From Clostridia bacterium (lineage in GTDB: Bacteria > Bacillota > Clostridia > Oscillospirales > Acutalibacteraceae), in contig CAAFXF010000099.1 of assembly GCA_900766895.1 (NCBI GenBank), positions 1 through 5,348 on the forward strand: a stretch of 5,348 nucleotides of DNA. The letters run 5' to 3'. Made by a program: the position numbers and the translations under genes. Positions 1 through 4,697 of the stretch are shown in pieces; position 1 is the stretch's first letter, and every line of letters starts with the position of its first letter. The notes under the pieces were generated by a model. It had not been told where the DNA came from and did not search any database. It saw nothing but the letters and a program-made list of their open reading frames with translations.

Positions 1-37
1 ATTATATTACATATTTAATACTAATTGCAATAGTTTT

Positions 38-310
38 TCAAAACTTTTTTAACCTTTTTGTAATTAATCTATGGACTGTGAGCGAATAAAAAAGAAAGCC
101 TGCTAAAGTCAGCAAGGCAAAGTACATTCTGAATCCGCCTTGAGAATATCCTATTTCAAAGCAAATGAATACACAGCAGGAGGCTATCATATATATTAGG
201 TCAATTACAAAGCATACAAGCCTTGAGCGAATGTATCTTTCAACAAAGGTTATCAAATAAAACACGAGAGCAAATACAACCCCCAATGTAAAAAAAGACA
301 GTATCATCAT
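38..310 (-). CDS. yabQ: YabQ-like spore cortex biosynthesis membrane protein
   Basis: This 90-residue, very hydrophobic protein has about three membrane segments (roughly residues 3-22, 32-52 and 60-80). Its central pattern, a charged loop with ERYIRSR, then an acidic residue followed by a long hydrophobic stretch, then GGFRMYF and a second hydrophobic stretch, matches the conserved core of the YabQ family. That family is needed for spore cortex formation and sits in the outer forespore membrane in Bacillus subtilis. The protein is much shorter than B. subtilis YabQ and represents little more than the core. The start ATG overlaps the yabP stop codon by one base (TAATG), so translational coupling is expected; a second in-frame ATG follows directly. 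The yabP partner gives strong contextual support. In related genomes divIC usually follows, but it is not visible before the window ends. Sequence similarity alone would give moderate confidence; context raises it. Confidence 0.8.
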   Translation of the reverse strand: MMILSFFTLGVVFALVFYLITFVERYIRSRLVCFVIDLIYMIASCCVFICFEIGYSQGGFRMYFALLTLAGFLFYSLTVHRLITKRLKKF

Positions 311-582
311 TACGAAAACAGCCTTTTAAGCGTAGATTTTTTTGAAGCATCATTGCTATATACAAGAGCATACACCCTGCCCTTAACCTTTAAGACACCG
401 CAGGACAAATCAAGCTCCTCAATATGCAAGCCGTCGCCCTTAATAAGAAGAGAGCCGTAATCGGTTTTTGCAGATATTTCCTGATCGTTAAAGGCGCCTA
501 CATCGGTAACACCTTCGAGCGACAGCTGTTCTCTGTTTTTCAGGCACAGGGTATTATCCTTTTTATTTTCAAAATCATTCAT
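310..582 (-). CDS. yabP: Sporulation protein YabP
   Basis: This 90-residue soluble protein carries the hallmark YabP pattern: NREQLSLEGVTDVGAF near residues 16-31, an acidic residue-rich strand, LLIKGDGLHIEELDLSCG (about 45-62), then a short beta strand GVLKVKGRVYALVYS. The segment from residue 16 to 76 covers the whole YabP/YqfC domain. YabP is required for spore coat and cortex assembly in B. subtilis, where it is expressed in the mother cell. The start ATG is chosen because GAGGG (589-593) lies six bases upstream; a second ATG four bases further on is out of frame. The gene overlaps yabQ by one base and starts about 60 bases downstream of the terminator that closes the flavin operon, so it begins a separate transcription unit. 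Its presence shows that the organism, or a recent ancestor, sporulates. The exact molecular activity of the family is unknown. Confidence 0.88.
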   Translation of the reverse strand: MNDFENKKDNTLCLKNREQLSLEGVTDVGAFNDQEISAKTDYGSLLIKGDGLHIEELDLSCGVLKVKGRVYALVYSNDASKKSTLKRLFS

Positions 583-588
583 ATATAT

Positions 589-593
589 CCCTC
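589..593 (-). promoter_or_regulatory. Ribosome binding site of yabP
   Basis: GAGGG on the minus strand is followed by six bases (ATATAT) and then ATG at 582. It is the only good Shine-Dalgarno match in this short gap and fixes the yabP start. Confidence 0.7.
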
Positions 594-598
594 ATAGA

Positions 599-627
599 TA
601 GATATGAAAAATAGCCTATGAATATTC
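599..627 (-). promoter_or_regulatory. Possible sigma-E type promoter of yabP-yabQ
   Basis: On the minus strand GAATATT (621-627) fits the sigma-E -35 consensus known from Bacillus (kmATATT). It is followed 14 bases later by CATATCTA (599-606), which matches the CATA core of the sigma-E -10 but not the rest. Spacing is right for sigma-E, and yabP belongs to that regulon in B. subtilis. Weak points: the -10 is only half matched, and the predicted start site falls at or within the Shine-Dalgarno sequence. The -35 lies inside the upstream terminator palindrome. Confidence 0.35.
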
Positions 628-640
628 ATAGGCGTTTTTG
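608..640 (-). terminator. Intrinsic terminator after the EetB-like gene
   Basis: A perfect 20-base palindrome, GCCTATGAATATTCATAGGC, lies at 614-633. On the minus strand it is followed by TATTTTT, and on the plus strand by GTTTTTG, so it could act in both directions. It sits right after the stop codon at 641 and closes the operon that starts at apbE, separating it from yabP-yabQ. RNA would fold into a stem of 7-8 base pairs with a small AU loop. Confidence 0.82.
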
Positions 641-1147
641 CTATTTCTTTATTTTTGAAATCCTATCAATTACAAGCTTTGAAGCATATCCCATAATAAC
701 GCCTGTAACCATACCGGACACAAGAAGAACGGGCAAATAATATGCAATTCTGACAGTGCTTGTAAGCACCACGGCAACTATAAGCTGACCGATATTATGC
801 ATTATTCCGCCGAGCATACTTACACCGATAATTGACAGCTTTGTCTTTTTGCACAAGGTCATTACAAGCCAGCTCAAAAAGCAACCCACAAGGCTATATG
901 CAATAGTCATAGGATTGCCGAACAGCAAGCCCGACAGCAAAACCCTGAGCACACCGATTATTATTGCGTCAACAGGCTTCATCACATACAATGCAAACAA
1001 AACAACAATATTTGCAAAGCCAAGCTTTACACCCGGAACAGGTATAAGAGCATTAACGGGAATGAATGATTCAAGATAGCTGAAAACAAGAGCAAGCGAA
1101 ATCATCATACCGTAAAATGCGATATTTTTTACTTTACTGTTTTTCAT
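641..1147 (-). CDS. Gx transporter family protein (heptaprenyl diphosphate synthase component I-like; EetB-like)
   Basis: This 168-residue integral membrane protein has five to six hydrophobic segments (about 10-30, 43-56, 60-76, 80-98, 104-128 and 134-156). Family hallmarks are SYLESFIP (23-30), PGVKLGFANIV (38-48) and GGIMHNIGQL (113-122), which identify the Hpre_diP_synt_I/Gx transporter family. Despite the database name, these proteins are not shown to make prenyl diphosphates. In Listeria and lactobacilli the homologue next to a NusG-domain-II protein is EetB of the flavin-based electron transfer locus, with an unresolved membrane role. Here it follows the EetA-like gene, but a 275-bp inverted-repeat element separates the two. 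The ATG at 1147 has only a weak upstream GGTG as ribosome site and lies 12 bases beyond the element. A terminator follows the stop codon. Family call is firm; function is inferred. Confidence 0.87.
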   Translation of the reverse strand: MKNSKVKNIAFYGMMISLALVFSYLESFIPVNALIPVPGVKLGFANIVVLFALYVMKPVDAIIIGVLRVLLSGLLFGNPMTIAYSLVGCFLSWLVMTLCKKTKLSIIGVSMLGGIMHNIGQLIVAVVLTSTVRIAYYLPVLLVSGMVTGVIMGYASKLVIDRISKIKK

Positions 1148-1159
1148 ACAAACACCAAA

Positions 1160-1180
1160 TTAAGCAAGCGGGACAAATCC
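1160..1180 (+). repeat. Left terminal inverted repeat of the 275-bp element
   Basis: This 21-base arm begins TTAAGCAAGCGGG. It pairs with 1414-1434 at 19 of 21 positions when the latter is reverse-complemented, and the outermost 11 bases are identical. Pairing stops at the TTAA end: base 1159 does not match 1435. Confidence 0.85.
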
Positions 1181-1229
1181 AAATAAGTTTTTATTAACGG
1201 ATTTTTCGCTACGCTGTGTTAAAATACTC

Positions 1230-1249
1230 GTTAATCCGAAAGGATTAAC
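1230..1249 (-). repeat. GAAA-loop hairpin inside the element
   Basis: GTTAATCC (1230-1237) and GGATTAAC (1242-1249) form a perfect 8-bp stem around GAAA. On the plus strand this is a GNRA tetraloop; on the minus (transcribed) strand the loop is UUUC. No T-run follows, so it is not a standard terminator. Confidence 0.7.
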
Positions 1250-1413
1250 TGCGTTTTGTGCCTTGCCTAACAAAAAATCCGTTTCATAAAAATCTGCGAC
1301 CTAAAACGAAATTGATTTTGAGCAGATTTTTGTTTTGAGGATGAAGCCAGGCTGGTGCCTTACAAAGACGAAAAGCGAAAATATGCCGAAATCAAACCGT
1401 TTTAGGCTTGTTC

Positions 1414-1434
1414 GGATTTATCTCGCTTGCTTAA
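1414..1434 (-). repeat. Right terminal inverted repeat of the 275-bp element
   Basis: This 21-base arm ends CTCGCTTGCTTAA and is the reverse complement of 1160-1180 except at two positions. Its last four bases, TTAA (1431-1434), contain the stop codon of the EetA-like gene, so element and gene abut or overlap by four bases. Confidence 0.85.
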
Positions 1435-1796
1435 GCAACGGCATCAATTTCATCCTCCGGTGCGTCATCAACAACCGTTACCACAAGCTTATGCGGCAGA
1501 CAAATTATTGATTCGCCGGAGCGATTAATAGGCTTGTGATTAACGCAGATACCGTCGGGACAGTTTGCCTCGGTAACACTTGCCTTGCCGTCCTTAATCA
1601 CAAGAGTGTTACTGTTACCGTCAAAATCATATTTCTTTGTAAAATCGGCATCGAGTGCAACGGTATCAACAACGGCTCCGTCAACCTCAACCTGTACATA
1701 CGCACCGCTGTCGGAATTTACAAAATACAGGAAAAAGGTAAGCACGCCCGCCACGGCAAGCACCACTGCAATGATAATAAAATCTGCTTTTTTCAT
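1431..1796 (-). CDS. NusG domain II-containing membrane-anchored protein (EetA-like)
   Basis: This 121-residue protein has one N-terminal membrane segment (about residues 6-27) and an extracytosolic NusG-domain-II fold. The diagnostic part is the segment with Cys79, Cys84 and Cys99, reading ANCPDGICV, then HKPINRSGESIICLPHKLVV; this Cys-Pro-x-x-x-Cys and later Cys-Leu-Pro pattern is typical of the family. Despite the name it is not a transcription factor. Homologues sit beside Gx-transporter proteins in flavin-based electron transfer loci, as EetA in Listeria, and beside Rnf or ApbE genes in Clostridia; the precise role is unknown. The ATG lies one base after the preceding stop codon (TAA-T-ATG) and lacks a clear ribosome site, so translational coupling is likely. 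An acidic tail of about 12 residues follows the domain, and its TAA stop is inside the terminal TTAA of the adjoining inverted-repeat element. Confidence 0.87.
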   Translation of the reverse strand: MKKADFIIIAVVLAVAGVLTFFLYFVNSDSGAYVQVEVDGAVVDTVALDADFTKKYDFDGNSNTLVIKDGKASVTEANCPDGICVNHKPINRSGESIICLPHKLVVTVVDDAPEDEIDAVA

Positions 1797-1797
1797 A

Positions 1798-2364
1798 TTA
1801 TTTTTCTAAAATGAATGTATTGAGGTAATTTGTAGCATTGTTTACACCGTCAATAACAGCCTGTGATGAAATGGTACTTTTTGCAATGACATCTACCTTT
1901 GCACCCTTTTCAATGCTGTTTGATGAAACAATAGGAAGCTTTCTGCCCTTGAACTGATTTTTGAAATCATCGGTTTCAATACGAACGCCGAGATACTCGG
2001 TTTCCTCCTGCTTAAGAACATCAACAGAGCAAACAACAGAGCCATCGGCTGTAATTGTTGTTTCAAGCTCAATCGGCACCTCTGCATTATAGCCAACCTG
2101 TGATGACTTGATTACATAAGCAACGGTATTGCCCTGTGCATCAAGTGCCTTTTCAACAGATGTAACGTTAAAATCGTTTTCCTCAACAGACATAGGAACT
2201 GCCTGTGCAACGGTAAAATCAACATCAACAGGTGTATTGTACTTTGCATCGGCAAGCTTTTTGAGTGCAGATGAGCCGAAAACAACTGCAACGCCGATTA
2301 CAAGCATAATAATTAAAGATATAAACCACCTCAATGACTTTGGATTATAATGTGCCTTTTTCAT
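1798..2364 (-). CDS. Membrane-anchored FMN-binding domain protein (RnfG-like)
   Basis: This 188-residue protein has a short basic N-terminus, one membrane segment (about residues 12-32) and an outside FMN_bind-like domain. The domain shows the expected strand pattern (VPIELETTITADGSVVCSVD, about 96-115), a DDFKNQFKGRKLP segment (132-144), and the C-terminal helix start where family members carry D-x-x-S-G-A-T. Here that site reads D158-V-I-A-K-S-T164 followed by ISSQAVIDGVNNA. The Asp and the acceptor Thr are kept, but Gly and Ala are replaced by Lys and Ser. ApbE, encoded immediately upstream, normally links FMN to that Thr, so flavinylation is plausible but not assured. The start has GGAGA nine bases upstream and lies four bases after the apbE stop. 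It probably relays electrons between the membrane and the outer lipoprotein. RnfG itself is expected further upstream in the rnf operon, outside the window. Confidence 0.8.
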   Translation of the reverse strand: MKKAHYNPKSLRWFISLIIMLVIGVAVVFGSSALKKLADAKYNTPVDVDFTVAQAVPMSVEENDFNVTSVEKALDAQGNTVAYVIKSSQVGYNAEVPIELETTITADGSVVCSVDVLKQEETEYLGVRIETDDFKNQFKGRKLPIVSSNSIEKGAKVDVIAKSTISSQAVIDGVNNATNYLNTFILEK

Positions 2365-2368
2365 TAGT

Positions 2369-3424
2369 TTATTTCTCCGTTTCTATATATTGTTCAAAAC
2401 CGTTTGAAAAGGTTTTGTTAAATTCCCTATCTACCCAAACAGCCTCTATTGAATCCATACTGTTAACAAGGGCAAGCCCTTCATCAATGGGCATATTGAA
2501 CAGCGCGGTTGACATTGCGTCACCAAGAGCGGAATCGTCGCAAATAACCGAAACACTTGCCACATATTCGCTCGGCATAAGTGTATCGGGGTTAATTATA
2601 TGACAATACTTTTTGTCGCCAACATAGTAATATCTTTGATAATCACCGCTTGTTACTATAGACTTATCCGTAATATCAAGCATAAGCAAGTAATCATCAG
2701 CAGTTAAATCCGGATTTTCTATACCGATGGACCACTTTGTTTTGCCGTCGTTATTTTTATAGCCGAAGGTAGAGACATTACCGCCTATTGAAATAGCGGC
2801 ATCGCTCCAGAGATTATCCCTTGCGTATTCGGTAATACATCTTACGGCATAGCCCTTTGCAACTGCTCCGACATCAAGCTGTAACAGCTCATCGTTAAAG
2901 AAAACGGTGCTGTTTTCTTCATCGATTACGAGGCTGTCAATATCGGTGTGCTTGCTCATTTGCTCGAGCAATTTTGCATCGGGAAGCCTTGCATCCTCGG
3001 GATTGTCCTTAGCATATTCCCTTTCGTTATGCCACAGCTTAAGCACGGCACCCATACAAATATTTGTTTTTCCGTTTGTAATTTTGTAAACCTGCTTGCC
3101 GTATTTGAGCATATCTATAATTTTTTTATCTACCTTTACAGGAGATTTTGATGCAGTCTTATTTACGGTGCAAAGATTTGTAACACCGTCGTATTCGTTA
3201 TAAATATCGTACAGCTGATCGTAGGTTTTTAATTCTTCATAAAGCATTTGATACTTTCGGTCAAATTCCTGCTGAGTGTTATCATACGCAATAACGGTTG
3301 ACGCAGTATCAAACAAATCAATAAAAGATGCCTTAAACTTTTCCTTTGGCTTTGATGCACCTGAGCAGGAGGCAAGGCAAAGCACCAAAGCAAAAGACAA
3401 AACAACAGATACAATCTTTTTCAT
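2369..3424 (-). CDS. apbE: FAD:protein FMN transferase ApbE (lipoprotein)
   Basis: This 351-residue enzyme transfers FMN from FAD to a threonine of exported FMN_bind proteins, outside the membrane, using Mg2+. It starts with a lipoprotein signal peptide (MKK, hydrophobic core, LASC with Cys20 as lipidation site). Family motifs occur in order: LDVGAVAKGYAVR (183-195), SIGGNVSTFG (212-221), TSGDYQRYY (258-266), HIINPDTLMP (275-284) and DDSALGDAMSTALF (296-309), the last carrying metal-binding Asp and Thr. Length is normal for the family. A small oddity is Leu in place of the usual Gly in the HIIDPxTGxP motif. The gene is first in the operon with the FMN-binding, EetA-like and EetB-like genes, and its likely substrates are encoded on both sides. 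The ATG was chosen because the signal peptide starts there; there is no Shine-Dalgarno sequence, and the promoter -10 ends only six bases upstream. Confidence 0.95.
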   Translation of the reverse strand: MKKIVSVVLSFALVLCLASCSGASKPKEKFKASFIDLFDTASTVIAYDNTQQEFDRKYQMLYEELKTYDQLYDIYNEYDGVTNLCTVNKTASKSPVKVDKKIIDMLKYGKQVYKITNGKTNICMGAVLKLWHNEREYAKDNPEDARLPDAKLLEQMSKHTDIDSLVIDEENSTVFFNDELLQLDVGAVAKGYAVRCITEYARDNLWSDAAISIGGNVSTFGYKNNDGKTKWSIGIENPDLTADDYLLMLDITDKSIVTSGDYQRYYYVGDKKYCHIINPDTLMPSEYVASVSVICDDSALGDAMSTALFNMPIDEGLALVNSMDSIEAVWVDREFNKTFSNGFEQYIETEK

Positions 3425-3430
3425 AATGAG

Positions 3431-3459
3431 ATTATAACAGAAAGGGCAATATGTTTCAA
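3431..3459 (-). promoter_or_regulatory. Sigma-A promoter of the apbE operon, probably leaderless
   Basis: On the minus strand TTGAAA (3454-3459) and TATAAT (3431-3436) are separated by exactly 17 bases, and TG stands one base before the -10 (extended -10). This is an excellent vegetative promoter. With usual spacing the transcript would start at about 3424, the A of the apbE ATG. No ribosome binding site lies between. Confidence 0.85.
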
Positions 3460-3503
3460 TACTTATATTTTAATAATTATATGAACATAAATAAATACAT
3501 AAC

Positions 3504-3530
3504 AAAAAAGGAGCCTTACGACTCCTTTTT
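3504..3530 (-). terminator. Intrinsic terminator of the PplA-like gene
   Basis: Read on the minus strand, five A's lead into GGAGTC, a GTAA loop and GGCTCC, followed by a run of six T's. The GC core pairs GGAG with CTCC, then a T-G wobble and a C-G pair close a GNRA tetraloop. The A and T runs extend the stem, so it may also work on the plus strand. It separates the lipoprotein gene from the apbE operon. Confidence 0.92.
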
Positions 3531-3547
3531 CATTAATCAGTATTTAA

Positions 3548-4564
3548 TTACTTTGTAGCTGCTTCGGCAACAGTTGCTGTGAAGCCGAATGTTGTAATTG
3601 TACAGCTTGATGCAAGGTCAGCAACAGTACCGTCTTCAGCCATACCTGCCTTGATTTCGTCAGCTGTCTTGCCGATTGCCCAAGCCTCATAAGCCTCAGC
3701 CTGCTCGAACCATTCCTTGCCGATTGGTGATGCAGCTCTCATAGCGTAATCCTCGCCAAGCTGCTTCTTTGACTTGAATTCACCCTCCGGATAAGCTGTG
3801 CCTTCCTTGTTTACGAACTTGCCGTCCTTAACATAGCACTTACCCTGTGTAGCATCAACGATGCATGATGTAATCTTGCCCTCTGCATCTGTTGTAGCAA
3901 CAGCGATGTTTGTGTCGTACTGAATAAGCTCGCCTGCTTTGCTCTCATAGAACTTTTCTGTCTTCATAACAAGCTTGAGAGTATCAGTAGCAGAAGCGCC
4001 CTTGTCAGCTGCATTTGTAATAGCCTCTGATACAACCTTTACAAAGTTGCCTGCCCAAATTGTGCAGCCTGCCTTGAGGTCAGCATCGGTAGCATAGCCT
4101 GTTTCGTCTACGCAAGCTTTGATTTGGTCTGCAGTCTTACCAACAGCCCACTTCTCAAATGCGTCAACCTGCTCGAACCATTCCTTCTGGATTGGAGAAG
4201 CAGATCTCATACCGTAGTCCTCAAGCTTTTGCTTCTTTGTTCTGAGTGCATCGTCAGCAACAAAGCCGTCATTTTCCTTAAGGTTTGGCTGAGTTTGTGC
4301 CTCGTCGATTTGGCAAGTGATAACCTTGCCCTCTGCGTCTACAAGTACAGCAGCGGCTACTGTGTTAATCTCGATAACATCCTCGTCTGTGCCGTGACTT
4401 GTGTGACCAAGGCTTGCTGTTACTGCATAGCCTGTTTTTGCAGCTGCAGTTGTAGCTGCATCGTCGTTTCCTGCATCCTGTGCTTCGCCGTTACTGCATG
4501 CAGCAAAACCAACTGCAAGAACACCGGCAAGACCGATAGCAAGAATCTTCTTCATTTTTGTCAT
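3548..4564 (-). CDS. Extracellular lipoprotein with two FMN-binding-like repeats (PplA-like)
   Basis: This 338-residue protein begins with a lipoprotein signal peptide (MTKMKK, hydrophobic core, GFAAC; Cys23) and a low-complexity Ala/Asp/Thr linker to about residue 45. Two homologous units follow, about 68-185 and 217-336. Each has DAEGK-V/I-x-x-C near its start, a shared core DY-x-MR-x-ASPI-x-KEWFEQ and WA-x-GKTAD-x-IKA, and near its end a site resembling the ApbE flavinylation motif: D162-L-K-A-G-C-T168 and D316-L-A-S-S-C-T322. Thr168 and Thr322 are therefore candidate FMN attachment sites. The design, two FMN_bind domains on a lipid anchor next to apbE, is that of Listeria PplA, the terminal carrier of flavin-based extracellular electron transfer. 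The gene has its own strong promoter, ribosome site and terminator, suggesting high expression as a single-gene unit. The first ATG is used because AAGGAGAGG lies just upstream; the ATG at 4555 is too distant. Flavin content is inferred. Confidence 0.85.
   Translation of the reverse strand: MTKMKKILAIGLAGVLAVGFAACSNGEAQDAGNDDAATTAAAKTGYAVTASLGHTSHGTDEDVIEINTVAAAVLVDAEGKVITCQIDEAQTQPNLKENDGFVADDALRTKKQKLEDYGMRSASPIQKEWFEQVDAFEKWAVGKTADQIKACVDETGYATDADLKAGCTIWAGNFVKVVSEAITNAADKGASATDTLKLVMKTEKFYESKAGELIQYDTNIAVATTDAEGKITSCIVDATQGKCYVKDGKFVNKEGTAYPEGEFKSKKQLGEDYAMRAASPIGKEWFEQAEAYEAWAIGKTADEIKAGMAEDGTVADLASSCTITTFGFTATVAEAATK
3557..3916 (-). repeat. Second FMN-binding-like repeat unit in the lipoprotein gene
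   Basis: Encodes residues about 217-336. The core 3644-3775 (residues 264-307) is clearly similar to 4109-4240 in both DNA and protein, with 12-base identical blocks such as CTGCTCGAACCA on the plus strand. It points to an internal duplication. Confidence 0.82.
4010..4363 (-). repeat. First FMN-binding-like repeat unit in the lipoprotein gene
   Basis: Encodes residues about 68-185. The core 4109-4240 (residues 109-152) aligns without gaps to the second unit and differs mainly by conservative changes such as Val for Ile and Asp for Glu. Confidence 0.82.
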
Positions 4565-4571
4565 AAAAATA

Positions 4572-4580
4572 CCTCTCCTT
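4572..4580 (-). promoter_or_regulatory. Strong ribosome binding site of the PplA-like gene
   Basis: AAGGAGAGG on the minus strand is a near-perfect Shine-Dalgarno sequence seven bases before the ATG at 4564. It decides for this start over the in-frame ATG nine bases further on. Confidence 0.88.
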
Positions 4581-4619
4581 TTAATTATAATAAATCATAC
4601 CGATCTATCATTTAATTGT

Positions 4620-4648
4620 ATAATATATGAAATAATGCCCGTTGTCAA
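4620..4648 (-). promoter_or_regulatory. Sigma-A promoter of the PplA-like gene
   Basis: On the minus strand a perfect TTGACA (4643-4648) is followed after 17 bases by TATTAT (4620-4625). The start site is expected near 4613, giving a leader of about 50 bases with no obvious regulatory fold. The -35 begins ten bases beyond the T-run that follows rnfB, so the gene is an independent unit. Confidence 0.87.
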
Positions 4649-4657
4649 CACTTTGTT

Positions 4658-4697
4658 AAAAAAATATCAAGAATAATATACATTAATATTTTTTGAT
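4658..4697 (-). terminator. Candidate AT-rich terminator after rnfB
   Basis: On the minus strand ATCAA (4693-4697) pairs with TTGAT (4666-4670). The stem continues with AA/TT and ATAT/ATAT pairs, interrupted by one mismatch and a two-base bulge, and a run of seven T's follows at 4658-4664. The hairpin overlaps the last codons and stop of rnfB. It is GC-poor and may be weak, so read-through into the next gene is possible. Confidence 0.4.

Larger units (their letters stand above)
1160..1434. mobile_element. MITE-like non-coding element with terminal inverted repeats
   Basis: This 275-bp stretch has no convincing reading frame but is highly structured. Its ends are 21-base inverted repeats (19/21 matching) that terminate in TTAA on both sides. 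Nested inside are further inverted repeats: 1197-1206 with 1273-1282 (10/10), the hairpin 1230-1249 (8-bp stem GTTAATCC, loop GAAA), 1288-1297 with 1322-1331 (10/10), and 1344-1348 with 1405-1409. None of these cross, so one strand could fold as a closed stem with three arms. Small size, terminal repeats, lack of a transposase and a position between two genes normally adjacent suggest a miniature inverted-repeat transposable element moved by a transposase in trans. The TTAA ends could be part of the repeat or a duplicated target. An alternative is a conserved structured RNA or a REP-like intergenic repeat. No second copy is visible in this window, so mobility is inference. Confidence 0.6.

Noticed and set aside
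1..37. Start of divIC or a terminator after yabQ
   Set aside because: The only minus-strand ATG here is followed at once by TAA. The small AGTTTT/AAAACT inverted repeat at 32-45 has a two-base loop and no T-run on the transcribed strand.
849..1079. Plus-strand frame opposite the Gx-transporter gene
   Set aside because: It is a shadow of a strongly conserved membrane protein, with no ribosome site or recognisable domain.
1288..1331. Rho-independent terminator inside the element
   Set aside because: The 10-bp stem AAAAATCTGC/GCAGATTTTT has a 24-base loop and ends in T's that are part of the stem itself. It fits the folded element better than a dedicated terminator, although some termination cannot be excluded.
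4498..4564. A peptide pheromone in the lipoprotein signal peptide, as with Listeria pPplA
   Set aside because: The tail before Cys23 (LAVGFAA) is hydrophobic, but almost any lipoprotein signal peptide would give such a peptide. No receptor gene or other support is present.
4124..4615. A 163-codon plus-strand frame rich in Cys and Leu
   Set aside because: It lies antisense to the start of the lipoprotein gene, whose signal peptide, repeats, promoter and ribosome site are clear. The frame has no ribosome site or family resemblance and reflects the Ala/Thr-rich codons opposite.
4565..4682. Riboswitch (for example FMN type) in the lipoprotein leader
   Set aside because: The leader after the promoter is only about 50 AT-rich bases with no conserved stems, too short for an FMN riboswitch.
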